Source of the DNA: Stenotrophomonas sp. SY1 | GTDB lineage: Bacteria > Pseudomonadota > Gammaproteobacteria > Xanthomonadales > Xanthomonadaceae | Length of the DNA: 64,000 nt | Reading direction: 5' to 3' | Assembly: GCF_021202945.1 (NCBI RefSeq) | Contig: NZ_JAJOYR010000001.1 | Coordinates: 434,001 to 498,000 of the forward strand | Part shown: positions 43,323-51,694 of the stretch, one piece after another | Layout: each line of letters starts with the position of its first letter | Position numbering within the stretch: the stretch's first letter is position 1 | Translations under genes and position numbers: made by a program | Notes under the pieces: model-generated | Told to the model about the DNA's origin: nothing | The model's input: the letters and a program-made list of their open reading frames with translations, nothing else | Database searches by the model: none

Positions 43323-45479
43323 ATGTCGCGTACCGTTGTTCTGGCCGCTGCCATCAGCCTTGCACTGGTGGCCTGTGGCAAGGAGTCCACCGCCCCCGTG
43401 AATACCAATGCCCCCGCCTCGGCCGGCCAGCCCGCCGACGCTTCGACCAACCCGTTCATGGCCGTGAGCACGCTGCCGTTCCAGGCGCCGGCTTTCGACA
43501 AGATCAAGGACAGTGATTACCTGCCGGCCTTCACCGAAGGCATGCGCCAGCACCTGGCGCAGATCAAGCAGATCACCGACAACACCCAGCCGGCGACGTT
43601 CGACAACACGCTGCTGCCGATGGAGCAGTCCGGTGAAATCCTGGACCGTGTCAGCCGCGTGTTCTTCAGCGTGGTGCAGGCCGATACCAACCCCGAGCGG
43701 CAGAAGATCCAGGAAGAAGTGGTGCCGAAGCTGGCCGCGCACAGCGATGCCATCTACCTCGATGCCAAGCTGTTCGAGCGCGTGAAGGCGGTCTATGACG
43801 CACGCGCCAGCGCCGGGCTCGATGCCGAGCAGCTGCGTGTGGTCGAGGAAACCTACAAGGGCTTCGTCAAGGCCGGTGCACAGCTCAACGACACCGACAA
43901 GGAAACGTTGAAGCAGTACAACGCCGAGGAAGCCACGCTCGCCAACGACTTCCACAACAAGCTGGTGGCAGCCACCGCCGCCGGTGCGGTGACCATCGAG
44001 GACAAGGCGCAGCTGGCTGGCCTGTCCGATGCCGACATCGCCGCCGCCGAGGAAGCCGCCAAGGGGCGCAAGCTCGACGGCAAGTGGGTGCTGAGCCTGC
44101 AGAACACCACCCAGCAGCCGGTGCTGACGTCGCTGCAGAACCGCGACGTGCGCGCCAAGGTGCTGGAAGCCTCGGAAACCCGCACCGAACACGGCGACGC
44201 CAACGACACCCGCAAGATCATCCAGCGCCTGGCCCAGCTGCGCGCAGCCAAGGCCAAGCTGCTCGGCTTCCCGAACTACGCCGCCTACAACCTCACCGAC
44301 CAGATGGCGCAGAACCCGGCCAACGCGCTGAAACTGCTCACCGACACGGTGCCGGCGGCCACGGCCAAGGCACGCGGCGAGCTGGCCGAGATCCAGCAGG
44401 TGATCGACACGCAGAAGGGCGGCTTCAAGGCGGCTGCTTCGGATTGGGACTTCTACGCCGAGCAGGTGCGCAAGGCCAAGTACGACCTGGACGAGTCGCA
44501 GATCAAGCCGTACTTCGAGCTGGACAACGTGCTGCAGAACGGCGTGTTCTTCGCCGCCAACCAGCTGTACGGCGTGACCTTCAAGGAGCGCAAGGACCTG
44601 CCGGTGTACCACCCGGATGTGCGCGTGTTCGAAGTGACCGATGCCGACGGCAAGGCGCTGGCGCTGTTCTACGCCGACTTCTACAAGCGTGACAGCAAGT
44701 CCGGTGGCGCCTGGATGGACGTGTTCGTTGAACAGAACGGCCTGACCGGCACCCGCCCGGTGGTCTACAACGTGTGCAACTTCACCAAGCCCGCCGCCGG
44801 CCAGCCGGCGCTGTTGAGCTGGGACGACGTGACCACGATGTTCCACGAGTTCGGCCATGCGCTGCACGGCATGTTCTCCAACACCAAGTACCCGAGCGTG
44901 GCCGGCACCGGCGTGCCGCGTGACTTCGTCGAGTTCCCGTCGCAGTTCAACGAGCACTGGGCCTCGGACCCGAAGGTATTTGCCAACTACGCCAAGCACT
45001 ACCAGACCAAGGAAGCGATGCCGCAGGCGTTGGTGGACAAGATCGCCAAGGCCAAGACCTTCAACCAGGGCTACATGACCACCGAATACCTGTCGGCGGC
45101 ATTGCTGGACCTGGCCTGGCACACGCAGGGCGCCGACGCGCCGTTGCAGGATGTGGACAAGTTCGAAGCCGACGCGCTCAAGCATTTCAAGGTGGACCTG
45201 ACGCAGGTGCCGCCGCGTTATCGCAGCAGCTACTTCGACCACATCTGGGGCGGTGGTTATTCGGCCGGTTACTACGCCTATTTCTGGGCGGAGATGATCG
45301 ACCATGACGCCTTCGAGTGGTTCAAGGAGAACGGCGGCCTGACCCGTGAGAACGGCCAGGTGTTCCGCGACAAGATCCTGTCGATCGGCAACACCCGCGA
45401 CCTGTCCACCGCCTACCGCGATTTCCGCGGCAAGGACCCGAGCGTGGAACCGCTGCTGCACAACCGGGGCCTGAAGTAA
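43323..45479 (+). CDS. dcp: M3-family peptidyl-dipeptidase (Dcp-like), lipoprotein
   Basis: A 718-residue metallopeptidase with a lipoprotein signal (VVLAAAISLALVAC, Cys about residue 18) and an Ala/Ser/Pro-rich linker. The zinc motif is TMFHEFGHALHGMFS (His508-E-F-G-His512), followed by EFPSQFNEHW carrying the third ligand, and SSYFDHIWGGGYSAGYYAYFWAEM near the C-terminus. The sequence fits peptidyl-dipeptidase Dcp, which removes dipeptides from peptide C-termini, here on the periplasmic side of a membrane. It ends in a clear hairpin terminator. Confidence 0.93.
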   Translation: MSRTVVLAAAISLALVACGKESTAPVNTNAPASAGQPADASTNPFMAVSTLPFQAPAFDKIKDSDYLPAFTEGMRQHLAQIKQITDNTQPATFDNTLLPMEQSGEILDRVSRVFFSVVQADTNPERQKIQEEVVPKLAAHSDAIYLDAKLFERVKAVYDARASAGLDAEQLRVVEETYKGFVKAGAQLNDTDKETLKQYNAEEATLANDFHNKLVAATAAGAVTIEDKAQLAGLSDADIAAAEEAAKGRKLDGKWVLSLQNTTQQPVLTSLQNRDVRAKVLEASETRTEHGDANDTRKIIQRLAQLRAAKAKLLGFPNYAAYNLTDQMAQNPANALKLLTDTVPAATAKARGELAEIQQVIDTQKGGFKAAASDWDFYAEQVRKAKYDLDESQIKPYFELDNVLQNGVFFAANQLYGVTFKERKDLPVYHPDVRVFEVTDADGKALALFYADFYKRDSKSGGAWMDVFVEQNGLTGTRPVVYNVCNFTKPAAGQPALLSWDDVTTMFHEFGHALHGMFSNTKYPSVAGTGVPRDFVEFPSQFNEHWASDPKVFANYAKHYQTKEAMPQALVDKIAKAKTFNQGYMTTEYLSAALLDLAWHTQGADAPLQDVDKFEADALKHFKVDLTQVPPRYRSSYFDHIWGGGYSAGYYAYFWAEMIDHDAFEWFKENGGLTRENGQVFRDKILSIGNTRDLSTAYRDFRGKDPSVEPLLHNRGLK

Positions 45480-45510
45480 TCGCGGCATCGCAGTGGTTTG
45501 ATTGAAACGA

Positions 45511-45538
45511 CGAACGGCAGGGAAAACCCTGCCGTTCG
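45511..45538 (+). terminator. Rho-independent-type terminator of the M3 peptidase gene
   Basis: A perfect 12-bp stem CGAACGGCAGGG with an AAAA loop, 31 bases after the stop codon, followed by a TGTGTG stretch rather than a pure T run. Confidence 0.8.
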
Positions 45539-45550
45539 TGTGTGTGGCGT

Positions 45551-45674
45551 TGTTGCAGGAGCGGCGTAAGCCGCGAAGCCACTGACGTGCAACGGCGTTC
45601 TGCAGACTGCAATTGCAGACGCCTTGCATGCGTCACCGGTGCCAGTTTCGCGGCTTACGCCGCTCCTACAACAG
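45551..45674. repeat. Inverted pair of GGAGCGGCGTAAGCCGCG repeats
   Basis: GTTGCAGGAGCGGCGTAAGC near 45553 and its inverse GCTTACGCCGCTCCTACAAC near 45654 match over about 25 bases and could form a long hairpin around a 70-base loop that itself contains TTGCAGAC/GTGCAACG fragments. Confidence 0.85.
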
Positions 45675-45680
45675 CGGTTG

Positions 45681-45905
45681 TTACAACCGGCTGACCATCT
45701 TCAGCCGTACCTGCGAGGCGGCCACATCGTGGCGCTGTGCGGCCATCGCACACAGCCGATCCAGCAGTCCCTGCGGGTCGTGCAGCAGCGGGTCGGCATC
45801 ATCGATGCGAACCGCAAGATGCCCCCACCAGAAAGGGTGGCCGTCAACGTAGATTTCGTAGCCGGCCACGTATTGGTGTTCGTGGTTCAGATCCATGGTG
45901 TTCAT
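45681..45905 (-). CDS. Small hypothetical protein
   Basis: A 74-residue soluble protein: MNTMDLNHEHQYVAGYEIYVDGHPFWWGHLAVR, then DADPLLHDPQGLLDRLCAMAAQRHD and VRLKMVSRL. A beta-rich start and one amphipathic helix are predicted by eye. An in-frame ATG nine bases downstream (45896) is possible. It is flanked on both sides by palindromic repeats. No family is recognised. Confidence 0.6.
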   Translation of the reverse strand: MNTMDLNHEHQYVAGYEIYVDGHPFWWGHLAVRIDDADPLLHDPQGLLDRLCAMAAQRHDVAASQVRLKMVSRL

Positions 45906-45926
45906 TGGCGATATCCGTCCGACCGC

Positions 45927-46044
45927 GCAGGAGCGGCCTTGGCCGCGAGGCTGGCATTGGTGAGGGCGGCATGACGCCTGCAATCACATGTGCCTTGGAG
46001 ACGTTGTGCGTCACTGGCCTCGCGGCTTACGCCGCTCCTGCAGG
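45927..46044. repeat. Second inverted pair of GGAGCGGC-type repeats
   Basis: GCAGGAGCGGCCTTGGCCGCG (from 45927) and CGCGGCTTACGCCGCTCCTG (from 46021) lie in opposite orientation between the small hypothetical gene and the 3-dehydroquinase-like pair. Confidence 0.8.
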
Positions 46045-46052
46045 TGCGTGTT

Positions 46053-46496
46053 TCAGGTGCCTACATGCACACGGTTGCCGACTTCATTGCAGCCCATGTG
46101 CTCCAGCGCCATCTCCAACGCCAGCACGTAGCTCTGTGCGCGGAAGCCCTGGGCCACGCCGAGACGATGGCCGTTCGCAGCAGGCAGGCGCGGTTCCTGG
46201 CCATCGTCGTCATGCACTTCGATGTAGGTGTTGTGCAGGCGCGGCAGCAGCCGTTGCAGGCGCGCACTGCGCACGCAGGCGCCGGGCGCGAGCAGGGTGA
46301 TCTCGCCGGGGCTGTGGTCGGCCACGCACAGCGCTTCCAGCAGCTCCTGCTCGCAACGGCAGTTGCGCACGGCGATGCTGGTGCCGCTGTCCAGGGCGCG
46401 ATGCACCAGCGACTTGAGCACTGCTTCGGGCAGCGGCGCGGCAGCGCGCTGCAACGGGCCGTTGCCCTGCGGGCCGCGCACGATATAGATCGACAT
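46053..46496 (-). CDS. Degenerate type II 3-dehydroquinase-like protein 1
   Basis: A 147-residue protein whose outline follows AroQ: start MSIYIVRGPQGNG (compare ILVLNGPNLN), a helix with SLVHRALDSGTSIAVRNC, then ITLLAPGACVRSARLQRLL in place of NPGALTHTSVAL, NTYIEVHDDDGQEPRLP in place of the EVHLSNxxxRE segment, and GVAQGFRAQSYVLALEMAL. The His of EVH is kept but the active-site Asn is Ala and the N-terminal Tyr is missing. It therefore probably no longer dehydrates 3-dehydroquinate. It begins three bases after its paralogue. Role unknown. Confidence 0.6.
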   Translation of the reverse strand: MSIYIVRGPQGNGPLQRAAAPLPEAVLKSLVHRALDSGTSIAVRNCRCEQELLEALCVADHSPGEITLLAPGACVRSARLQRLLPRLHNTYIEVHDDDGQEPRLPAANGHRLGVAQGFRAQSYVLALEMALEHMGCNEVGNRVHVGT

Positions 46497-46499
46497 GGC

Positions 46500-46907
46500 T
46501 CAGGCCTCCTGCGCTTGCAGGCGACGGGCGGCGATGGCCAGCGACAGGCGGCAGGCTTCATCGCGGGTGCTGCCGCAGACCAGCACTGCCGGTGCGTGCT
46601 GCGGATGCAGGTGGGTGTCCAGCGCATCGGCATCGCTGCGTGCGATCTCGATGTAGGGCACGGGCAGGGCATCCAGTGCCGCGCACAGGGCAGGGCCGTG
46701 CAGCGTCCATTGCTGTTCGTTGGCGGCTGCGGCTTCAATCAGCACCCAGGCCGGCTGGCTGCGGTGCGCATGCTGCAGGCAGCGCACCAGCGCCGGCAGC
46801 GAGTCGCAGTCCTGGCAGGACAGATCATGCCCGGCGATGCGGGCAGGCAGCGGCGAAGTATCCGGCGCGTTCGCGTCGCGTGCATGCCGGATCAACAGGA
46901 TGGTCAT
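46500..46907 (-). CDS. Degenerate type II 3-dehydroquinase-like protein 2
   Basis: A 135-residue paralogue of the gene downstream: MTILLIRHARDANAP, SLPALVRCLQHAHRSQPAWVLIEA, ANEQQWTLHGPALCAALDALPVPYIEIARSD, and AVLVCGSTRDEACRLSLAIAARRL. The AroQ order of elements is recognisable but even the EVH His is gone (EIA). The start at 46907 is chosen where similarity begins; the frame extends upstream without it. The pair are probably an operon and may form a mixed oligomer like the AroQ dodecamer; this is inference. Confidence 0.55.
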   Translation of the reverse strand: MTILLIRHARDANAPDTSPLPARIAGHDLSCQDCDSLPALVRCLQHAHRSQPAWVLIEAAAANEQQWTLHGPALCAALDALPVPYIEIARSDADALDTHLHPQHAPAVLVCGSTRDEACRLSLAIAARRLQAQEA

Positions 46908-47079
46908 GTGACACCTTTGCAAAGCGCCGATCGGCGCGGTGGTGGCACGATGCGCCTGCTGCCCGTAATGCCTCCATGCCGCACCACGCCGGCCCGCGTA
47001 AACAATGCGTAGCTTTTCGCGGCGGGAACTTACCCCGGCAGTGCCGGTCAACTGCCCAGCCCCTTTCCGGTGATCCCCC

Positions 47080-47700
47080 ATGAACGCAGCCGCCCCTGCT
47101 CCCCGGCTTTCCCCCGTGCTTGCCTGGCTGCGCCGCGAGGCCCTGCCGCTGGCAGCGATGCTGCTGTTGCTGTGCGCCGCACGCGACAGCCTGGCCAATC
47201 ATTACCAGGTGCCCAGCGGCTCGATGCAACCGACCCTGCAGCCCGGCGACCGGGTTGCCGTGGACATGCGCGCCTACGGCCTGCGCCTGCCCTTTACCGA
47301 TGTGCAGCTGCTGGGTACCGGCCGTCCGCAGCGCGGCGACGTGGCGGTGTTCGATTCACCGGCCGAGGGCACGCGGCTGATCAAGCGCGTGGTGGCTGTG
47401 GGTGGTGACCGAGTGGAACTGCACGACGGCTACCTGAGCATCAACGGCCAGCCGTTGCAGCAGGCGCCGGCCAATGAAGCGTTTGGCAGCAAGCAGGTGC
47501 GTCTGGACCTGGACCAAGGTGGCGGCCCGGACATCAACGGCATCACCCTGCCCGAGGGCAAGCTGCTGGTGCTGGGCGATCACCGTGGCAACAGTTTCGA
47601 CGGTCGCTTCTTCGGCCTGGTCGATGCCGATGCGGTCTACGGCAAGGCGCTGGCGGTGTACTGGCGGCGCGGAGAAGGGCCGCAGTGGCAGCGGCTGTAA
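47080..47700 (+). CDS. lepB: Signal peptidase I (S26 family)
   Basis: A 206-residue inner-membrane protease that removes signal peptides. One N-terminal helix (ALPLAAMLLLLCAA) precedes the catalytic Ser in VPSGSMQPTL (Ser48) and the general-base Lys in RLIKRVVAVGGD (Lys102); the GDHRGNSFDGRFFG box closes the fold. It is shorter than E. coli LepB (324) and has one membrane segment, so it is probably a second, accessory signal peptidase; no lepA, rnc or era neighbours are seen. A terminator follows. Confidence 0.92.
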   Translation: MNAAAPAPRLSPVLAWLRREALPLAAMLLLLCAARDSLANHYQVPSGSMQPTLQPGDRVAVDMRAYGLRLPFTDVQLLGTGRPQRGDVAVFDSPAEGTRLIKRVVAVGGDRVELHDGYLSINGQPLQQAPANEAFGSKQVRLDLDQGGGPDINGITLPEGKLLVLGDHRGNSFDGRFFGLVDADAVYGKALAVYWRRGEGPQWQRL

Positions 47701-47718
47701 CGCAGCAGAAAACACAGA

Positions 47719-47747
47719 AGCCGGCACGGAAACGTCGCCGGCTTTTT
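47719..47747 (+). terminator. Rho-independent terminator after lepB
   Basis: Stem AGCCGGC/GCCGGCT with an 11-base loop and a run of five T, 18 bases after the lepB stop. Confidence 0.85.
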
Positions 47748-47765
47748 CGTGGGCGACGAATCCTG

Positions 47766-47890
47766 CAGGAGCGTCTTCAGCCGCGAAGCTGGCCCGCCAT
47801 CGGCCGCTTGCCGGCAACGGCATGGTCGGGATAGGCGGGCGGCTGCGCCCTGATCGCACACTCGCTTCGCGGCTGAAGCCGCACCTATGG
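47766..47890. repeat. Inverted pair of GGAGCG-CTTCAGCCGCGAAG repeats
   Basis: CAGGAGCGTCTTCAGCCGCG (47766) and CGCGGCTGAAGCCGCACCTA (47868) lie in opposite orientation just upstream of the lactate operon control region. Confidence 0.8.
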
Positions 47891-47900
47891 TTGCGGCAAG

Positions 47901-48009
47901 TGGTATTACCAATAAATCAGGACTAACCCTATGGTCTAATAGAATCTTCGTTGAAACGGCGATTCAATCGCGGCTCGTTGGTCAGGTCATTGGTTTATTG
48001 GTAATACCA
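47901..48009. promoter_or_regulatory. Lactate operon control region: two inverted LldR-type operators
   Basis: TGGTATTACCAATAAA (47901-47916) and its exact reverse complement TTTATTGGTAATACCA (47994-48009) lie 78 bases apart. Each contains the GGTAnTACC core used by FadR-subfamily lactate regulators. An AT-rich segment with CTATGGTCTAATAG between them is the likely promoter, so LldR bound to both could loop the DNA. TTGGTCAGGTCATTGG (about 47978-47993) may be a weaker half-site. About 64 bases remain to the lldP start. Confidence 0.8.
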
Positions 48010-48073
48010 ATGATCGTGACCACGGAATCTCCACCTGCGGGTGGGCCGCCTTTCGCCTTAGTCGAGAACCTGC

Positions 48074-49732
48074 ATGCAGCCCTGGGAACAACTGTACGAC
48101 CCCGCTGGCAACCTCTGGCTGTCCAGCCTGATCGCGCTGTTGCCGATCGCTTTCTTCTTCGTCGCCCTGGCCGTGCTGCGCATGAAAGGCTGGCTGGCCG
48201 GCACGATCACCGTGGTGATCGCGCTGGCCGTGGCGCTGCTGTTCTATCGCATGCCGCTGGAGCAGGCGCTGGGTGCGGCGGGCTTCGGCTTCATCTACGG
48301 CTTGTGGCCGATTGCCTGGATCATCATCGGCGCGGTGTTCCTGTACAAGGTTGCGGTCAAGACCGGCCAGTTCGCGATCATCCGCGCGTCGATCCTGTCG
48401 GTGACCGAGGACCAGCGCCTGCAGATGCTGATGGTGGGCTTCGCCTTCGGTGCGTTTCTGGAAGGTGCCGCCGGTTTTGGTGCGCCGGTGGCGATCACCG
48501 CCGCGCTGCTGGTCGGGCTGGGTTTCAAGCCGTTGTATGCCGCGGGCCTGTGCCTGATCGTCAACACCGCGCCGGTGGCGTTTGGTGCGATGGGCATTCC
48601 GATCATCGTCGCAGGGCAGGTGACCGGGCTGGATGCGTTCGAGATCGGGCAGATGGCCGGCCGCCAGCTCCCCTTCCTGACCCTGATCGTGCTGTTCTGG
48701 ATCATGGCCATCATGGATGGCTGGCGCGGCGTCAAGGAAACCTGGCCGGCGGTGCTGGTGGCCGGTGGTTCGTTCGCCATCGCGCAATACCTGACGTCCA
48801 ACTTCATCGGTCCGGAGCTGCCGGACATCACCGCGTCGCTGACCTCGCTGGTGTGCCTGACGCTGTTCCTGCGCCGTTGGCAGCCGCGCCGCATCTTCCG
48901 TTTCGAAACCGAGGCCAGCGCCGAAGCCGCCGCACAGGCGCTGGACGCACCGCAGTACAGCGCCGGGCAGATCACCAAGGCGTGGTCGCCGTTCCTGATC
49001 CTCACTGCGATGGTCACGCTGTGGAGCATCAAGCCGTTCAAGGCGCTGTTCGCCGCCGGCGGCCCGTTGCAGGACTGGGTGCTGAAGCTGCCGGTGCCGG
49101 GGCTGGATCAGCTGGTGCAGAAAATGCCGCCGATCGTAAACACGCCGACCGCGTATGAAGCGGTCTACAAGTTCGATGCGTTCTCGGCCACCGGCACCGC
49201 GATCATGCTGGCTGCAGTCATCACCATCGTTTACCTGCGCATGCCGGTACGTGCGGCGGTGCACACGTTCGGCGAGACGGTGAACGAGCTGAAGACGCCC
49301 ATCTATTCGATCGGCATGGTGCTGGCCTTCGCCTTCATCGCCAATTACTCCGGTCTGTCGGCAACGCTGGCGTTGGCCCTGGCGCATACCGGTGATGCCT
49401 TCACGTTCTTCTCGCCATTCCTCGGTTGGCTGGGCGTGTTCCTGACCGGTTCGGATACGTCTTCCAATGCCTTGTTCTCGGCCTTGCAGGCCACCACGGC
49501 GCAGCAGATCGGCGTGTCCGAAGTGCTGCTGGTTGCGGCCAACACCACCGGTGGCGTCACCGGCAAGATGATCTCGCCACAGTCCATCGCCATCGCCTGT
49601 GCGGCGGTGGGCCTGGCCGGGAAGGAGGCGGACCTGTTCCGCTTCACCGTCAAGCACAGCCTGATCTTCACCGTGATGGTCGGCCTGATCACCACCGCGC
49701 AGGCGTACTGGCTGACCTGGATGATTCCCTGA
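48074..49732 (+). CDS. lldP: L-lactate permease
   Basis: A 552-residue inner-membrane transporter of the LctP family with about 12-14 hydrophobic helices. It starts [19 protein letters not shown] and has [40 protein letters not shown], and the C-terminal [17 protein letters not shown] and [12 protein letters not shown], all family signatures. It imports L- and D-lactate with protons. It opens the lactate operon behind two LldR-type operators. Confidence 0.96.
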   Translation: MQPWEQLYDPAGNLWLSSLIALLPIAFFFVALAVLRMKGWLAGTITVVIALAVALLFYRMPLEQALGAAGFGFIYGLWPIAWIIIGAVFLYKVAVKTGQFAIIRASILSVTEDQRLQMLMVGFAFGAFLEGAAGFGAPVAITAALLVGLGFKPLYAAGLCLIVNTAPVAFGAMGIPIIVAGQVTGLDAFEIGQMAGRQLPFLTLIVLFWIMAIMDGWRGVKETWPAVLVAGGSFAIAQYLTSNFIGPELPDITASLTSLVCLTLFLRRWQPRRIFRFETEASAEAAAQALDAPQYSAGQITKAWSPFLILTAMVTLWSIKPFKALFAAGGPLQDWVLKLPVPGLDQLVQKMPPIVNTPTAYEAVYKFDAFSATGTAIMLAAVITIVYLRMPVRAAVHTFGETVNELKTPIYSIGMVLAFAFIANYSGLSATLALALAHTGDAFTFFSPFLGWLGVFLTGSDTSSNALFSALQATTAQQIGVSEVLLVAANTTGGVTGKMISPQSIAIACAAVGLAGKEADLFRFTVKHSLIFTVMVGLITTAQAYWLTWMIP

Positions 49733-49786
49733 GCCATGTCCGCGTCTGTTCGCCAACGTCGTGCAGCTTCGGGCCACAATGCCGGC

Positions 49787-50551
49787 ATGAGTACGCAACG
49801 CATCTCCGACAAGGTGGCCGCGCAGCTGCGCGCGCTGGTGGATGAACAACAACTGCAGCCGGGCGACCGCCTGCCGGCCGAGCGTACCCTGGCGGTGCAG
49901 CTGGGCGTATCGCGCACCGCATTGCGCGAGGCCATCGCCCAGTTGGGCAGCCAGGGCCTGCTGGTGGCGCGGGTGGGCGGCGGCACCTTTGTTGCCGAGC
50001 CTGCCGCACGCGCGCGGCAGGCACTGGATGAACCTCTGGCACCGTACCTGCCGTTGTTCCAAGGCGATCCGGAATATCGCTTCGACGTGCTGGAAATACG
50101 CCACGCGCTGGAAGGCGCCACTGCCTGGCACGCCGCCCTGCGCGCCACCGACGCGGACCGCGCACGCATCGCGCAGGCGTTCCAGACGATGATGGATGCG
50201 CATGGCAAGGACGACCCGGCCGGCGAGGCGCAGGCCGATGCCGCGTTCCATCTCTCCATTGCCGAGGCCTCGCACAATCTGGTGTTGCTGCAGGTGATGC
50301 GCGGGCTGTTCGAGCTGTTGCAGACCAACATCTCGCAGAGCCGCGAGAAGCTTTACACGTCGACCACGACGTTCTCACCCCTGTCCAACCAGCACCGCGA
50401 AATGATGGATGCCGTGCTGGCCGGCGATCCCGAACGCGCGCGCGCCGCCGCGCACAACCACCTTGAGTTCGTGCACACCACGCTGCGCACGCTCGATGAC
50501 AACGAAGCCCGGCGTGCGCGGGCCTCGCGTCTACCTTCCCCCCACGGTTGA
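49787..50551 (+). CDS. lldR: LldR, FadR/GntR-family lactate-responsive regulator
   Basis: A 254-residue regulator. The winged helix has RISDKVAAQLRALVDEQQLQPGDRLPAERTLAVQLGVSRTALREAI and LLVARVGGGTFV. The FCD effector domain (about 80-235) includes EIRHALEGATAWHAAL, FHLSIAEASHN and NQHREMMDAVLAGD. Lying between lldP and lldD it should repress the operon until lactate binds. The start MSTQRISDKV at 49787 is preferred; an in-frame ATG at 49736, just after lldP, would add 17 residues. Confidence 0.93.
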   Translation: MSTQRISDKVAAQLRALVDEQQLQPGDRLPAERTLAVQLGVSRTALREAIAQLGSQGLLVARVGGGTFVAEPAARARQALDEPLAPYLPLFQGDPEYRFDVLEIRHALEGATAWHAALRATDADRARIAQAFQTMMDAHGKDDPAGEAQADAAFHLSIAEASHNLVLLQVMRGLFELLQTNISQSREKLYTSTTTFSPLSNQHREMMDAVLAGDPERARAAAHNHLEFVHTTLRTLDDNEARRARASRLPSPHG

Positions 50552-50554
50552 CCC

Positions 50555-51694
50555 ATGATCATTTCCGCCTCCACCGATTACCGTGCGGCTGCGCAGCGTC
50601 GTCTGCCGCCGTTCCTGTTCCACTACATCGATGGCGGCGCGTATGCCGAGCACACGCTCAGGCGCAATGTTTCCGATCTGGCCGATATCGCGTTGCGCCA
50701 GCGCGTGCTGCGCGACATGTCCGAGCTGAGCCTGGAAACCGAGCTGTTCGGCGAGAAGCTGGCGATGCCGGTGGCGCTTGCGCCGGTCGGACTGACCGGC
50801 ATGTACGCGCGCCGCGGCGAAGTGCAGGCTGCGCGCGCGGCCGACAGCCGTGGCGTGCCGTTCACCTTGTCCACCGTCTCGGTATGCCCAATCGAGGAAG
50901 TGGCACCGTCGATCAAGCGGCCGATGTGGTTCCAGCTGTACGTGCTGCGCGACCGTGGCTTCATGCGCAATGCGCTGGAGCGCGCGCAGGCGGCGGGCGT
51001 GACAACGCTGGTGTTCACCGTGGACATGCCGGTGCCGGGCGCGCGTTACCGCGATGCACATTCGGGCATGAGCGGGCCGAATGCCGGCATCCGCCGCATC
51101 GGCCAGGCGATGACCCACCCACGTTGGGCGCTGGACGTGGGACTGCTCGGTCGCCCGCATGACCTGGGCAACATCTCCGCCTATCGCGGCAGTCCGACCG
51201 GGCTGGAGGATTACATCGGTTGGCTGGGCAACAATTTCGATCCATCCATTTCGTGGAAGGACCTGGAGTGGATCCGCGAATTCTGGAAAGGCCCGATGGT
51301 CATCAAAGGCATCCTTGATCCGGACGACGCACGCGACGCGGTGCGCTTTGGTGCCGATGGCATCGTGGTATCCAATCACGGCGGTCGCCAGCTCGACGGC
51401 GTGCTGTCCACCGCGCGCGCGTTGCCGGCCATCGCCGATGCGGTGCAGGGTGACCTGAAGATCCTCGCCGACTCGGGCATCCGCAACGGCCTGGACGTGG
51501 TGCGCATGCTCGCGCTTGGCGCGGACAGCGTGCTGCTGGGCCGCGCCTTCGTCTATGCGCTTGCCGCGCAGGGCGAAGCAGGCGTGGCCAATCTGCTGGA
51601 TCTGATCGCCAAGGAAATGCGCGTGGCGATGACGCTGACCGGCGCACGCCGCATTGCCGACATCAGCCGCGAATCGCTGGTCAACCTGGCATGA
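50555..51694 (+). CDS. lldD: L-lactate dehydrogenase (FMN, quinone-linked)
   Basis: A 379-residue FMN enzyme of the alpha-hydroxyacid oxidase family that oxidises L-lactate to pyruvate and passes electrons to the respiratory chain. Features: [48 protein letters not shown], and the active-site [14 protein letters not shown] with [21 protein letters not shown]. It starts three bases after the lldR stop and overlaps dld. Confidence 0.96.
   Translation: MIISASTDYRAAAQRRLPPFLFHYIDGGAYAEHTLRRNVSDLADIALRQRVLRDMSELSLETELFGEKLAMPVALAPVGLTGMYARRGEVQAARAADSRGVPFTLSTVSVCPIEEVAPSIKRPMWFQLYVLRDRGFMRNALERAQAAGVTTLVFTVDMPVPGARYRDAHSGMSGPNAGIRRIGQAMTHPRWALDVGLLGRPHDLGNISAYRGSPTGLEDYIGWLGNNFDPSISWKDLEWIREFWKGPMVIKGILDPDDARDAVRFGADGIVVSNHGGRQLDGVLSTARALPAIADAVQGDLKILADSGIRNGLDVVRMLALGADSVLLGRAFVYALAAQGEAGVANLLDLIAKEMRVAMTLTGARRIADISRESLVNLA

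Noticed and set aside
43236..45629. A 797-codon antisense frame over the M3 peptidase
   Set aside because: No recognisable domain; the plus strand has the HEFGH motif, lipobox and terminator.
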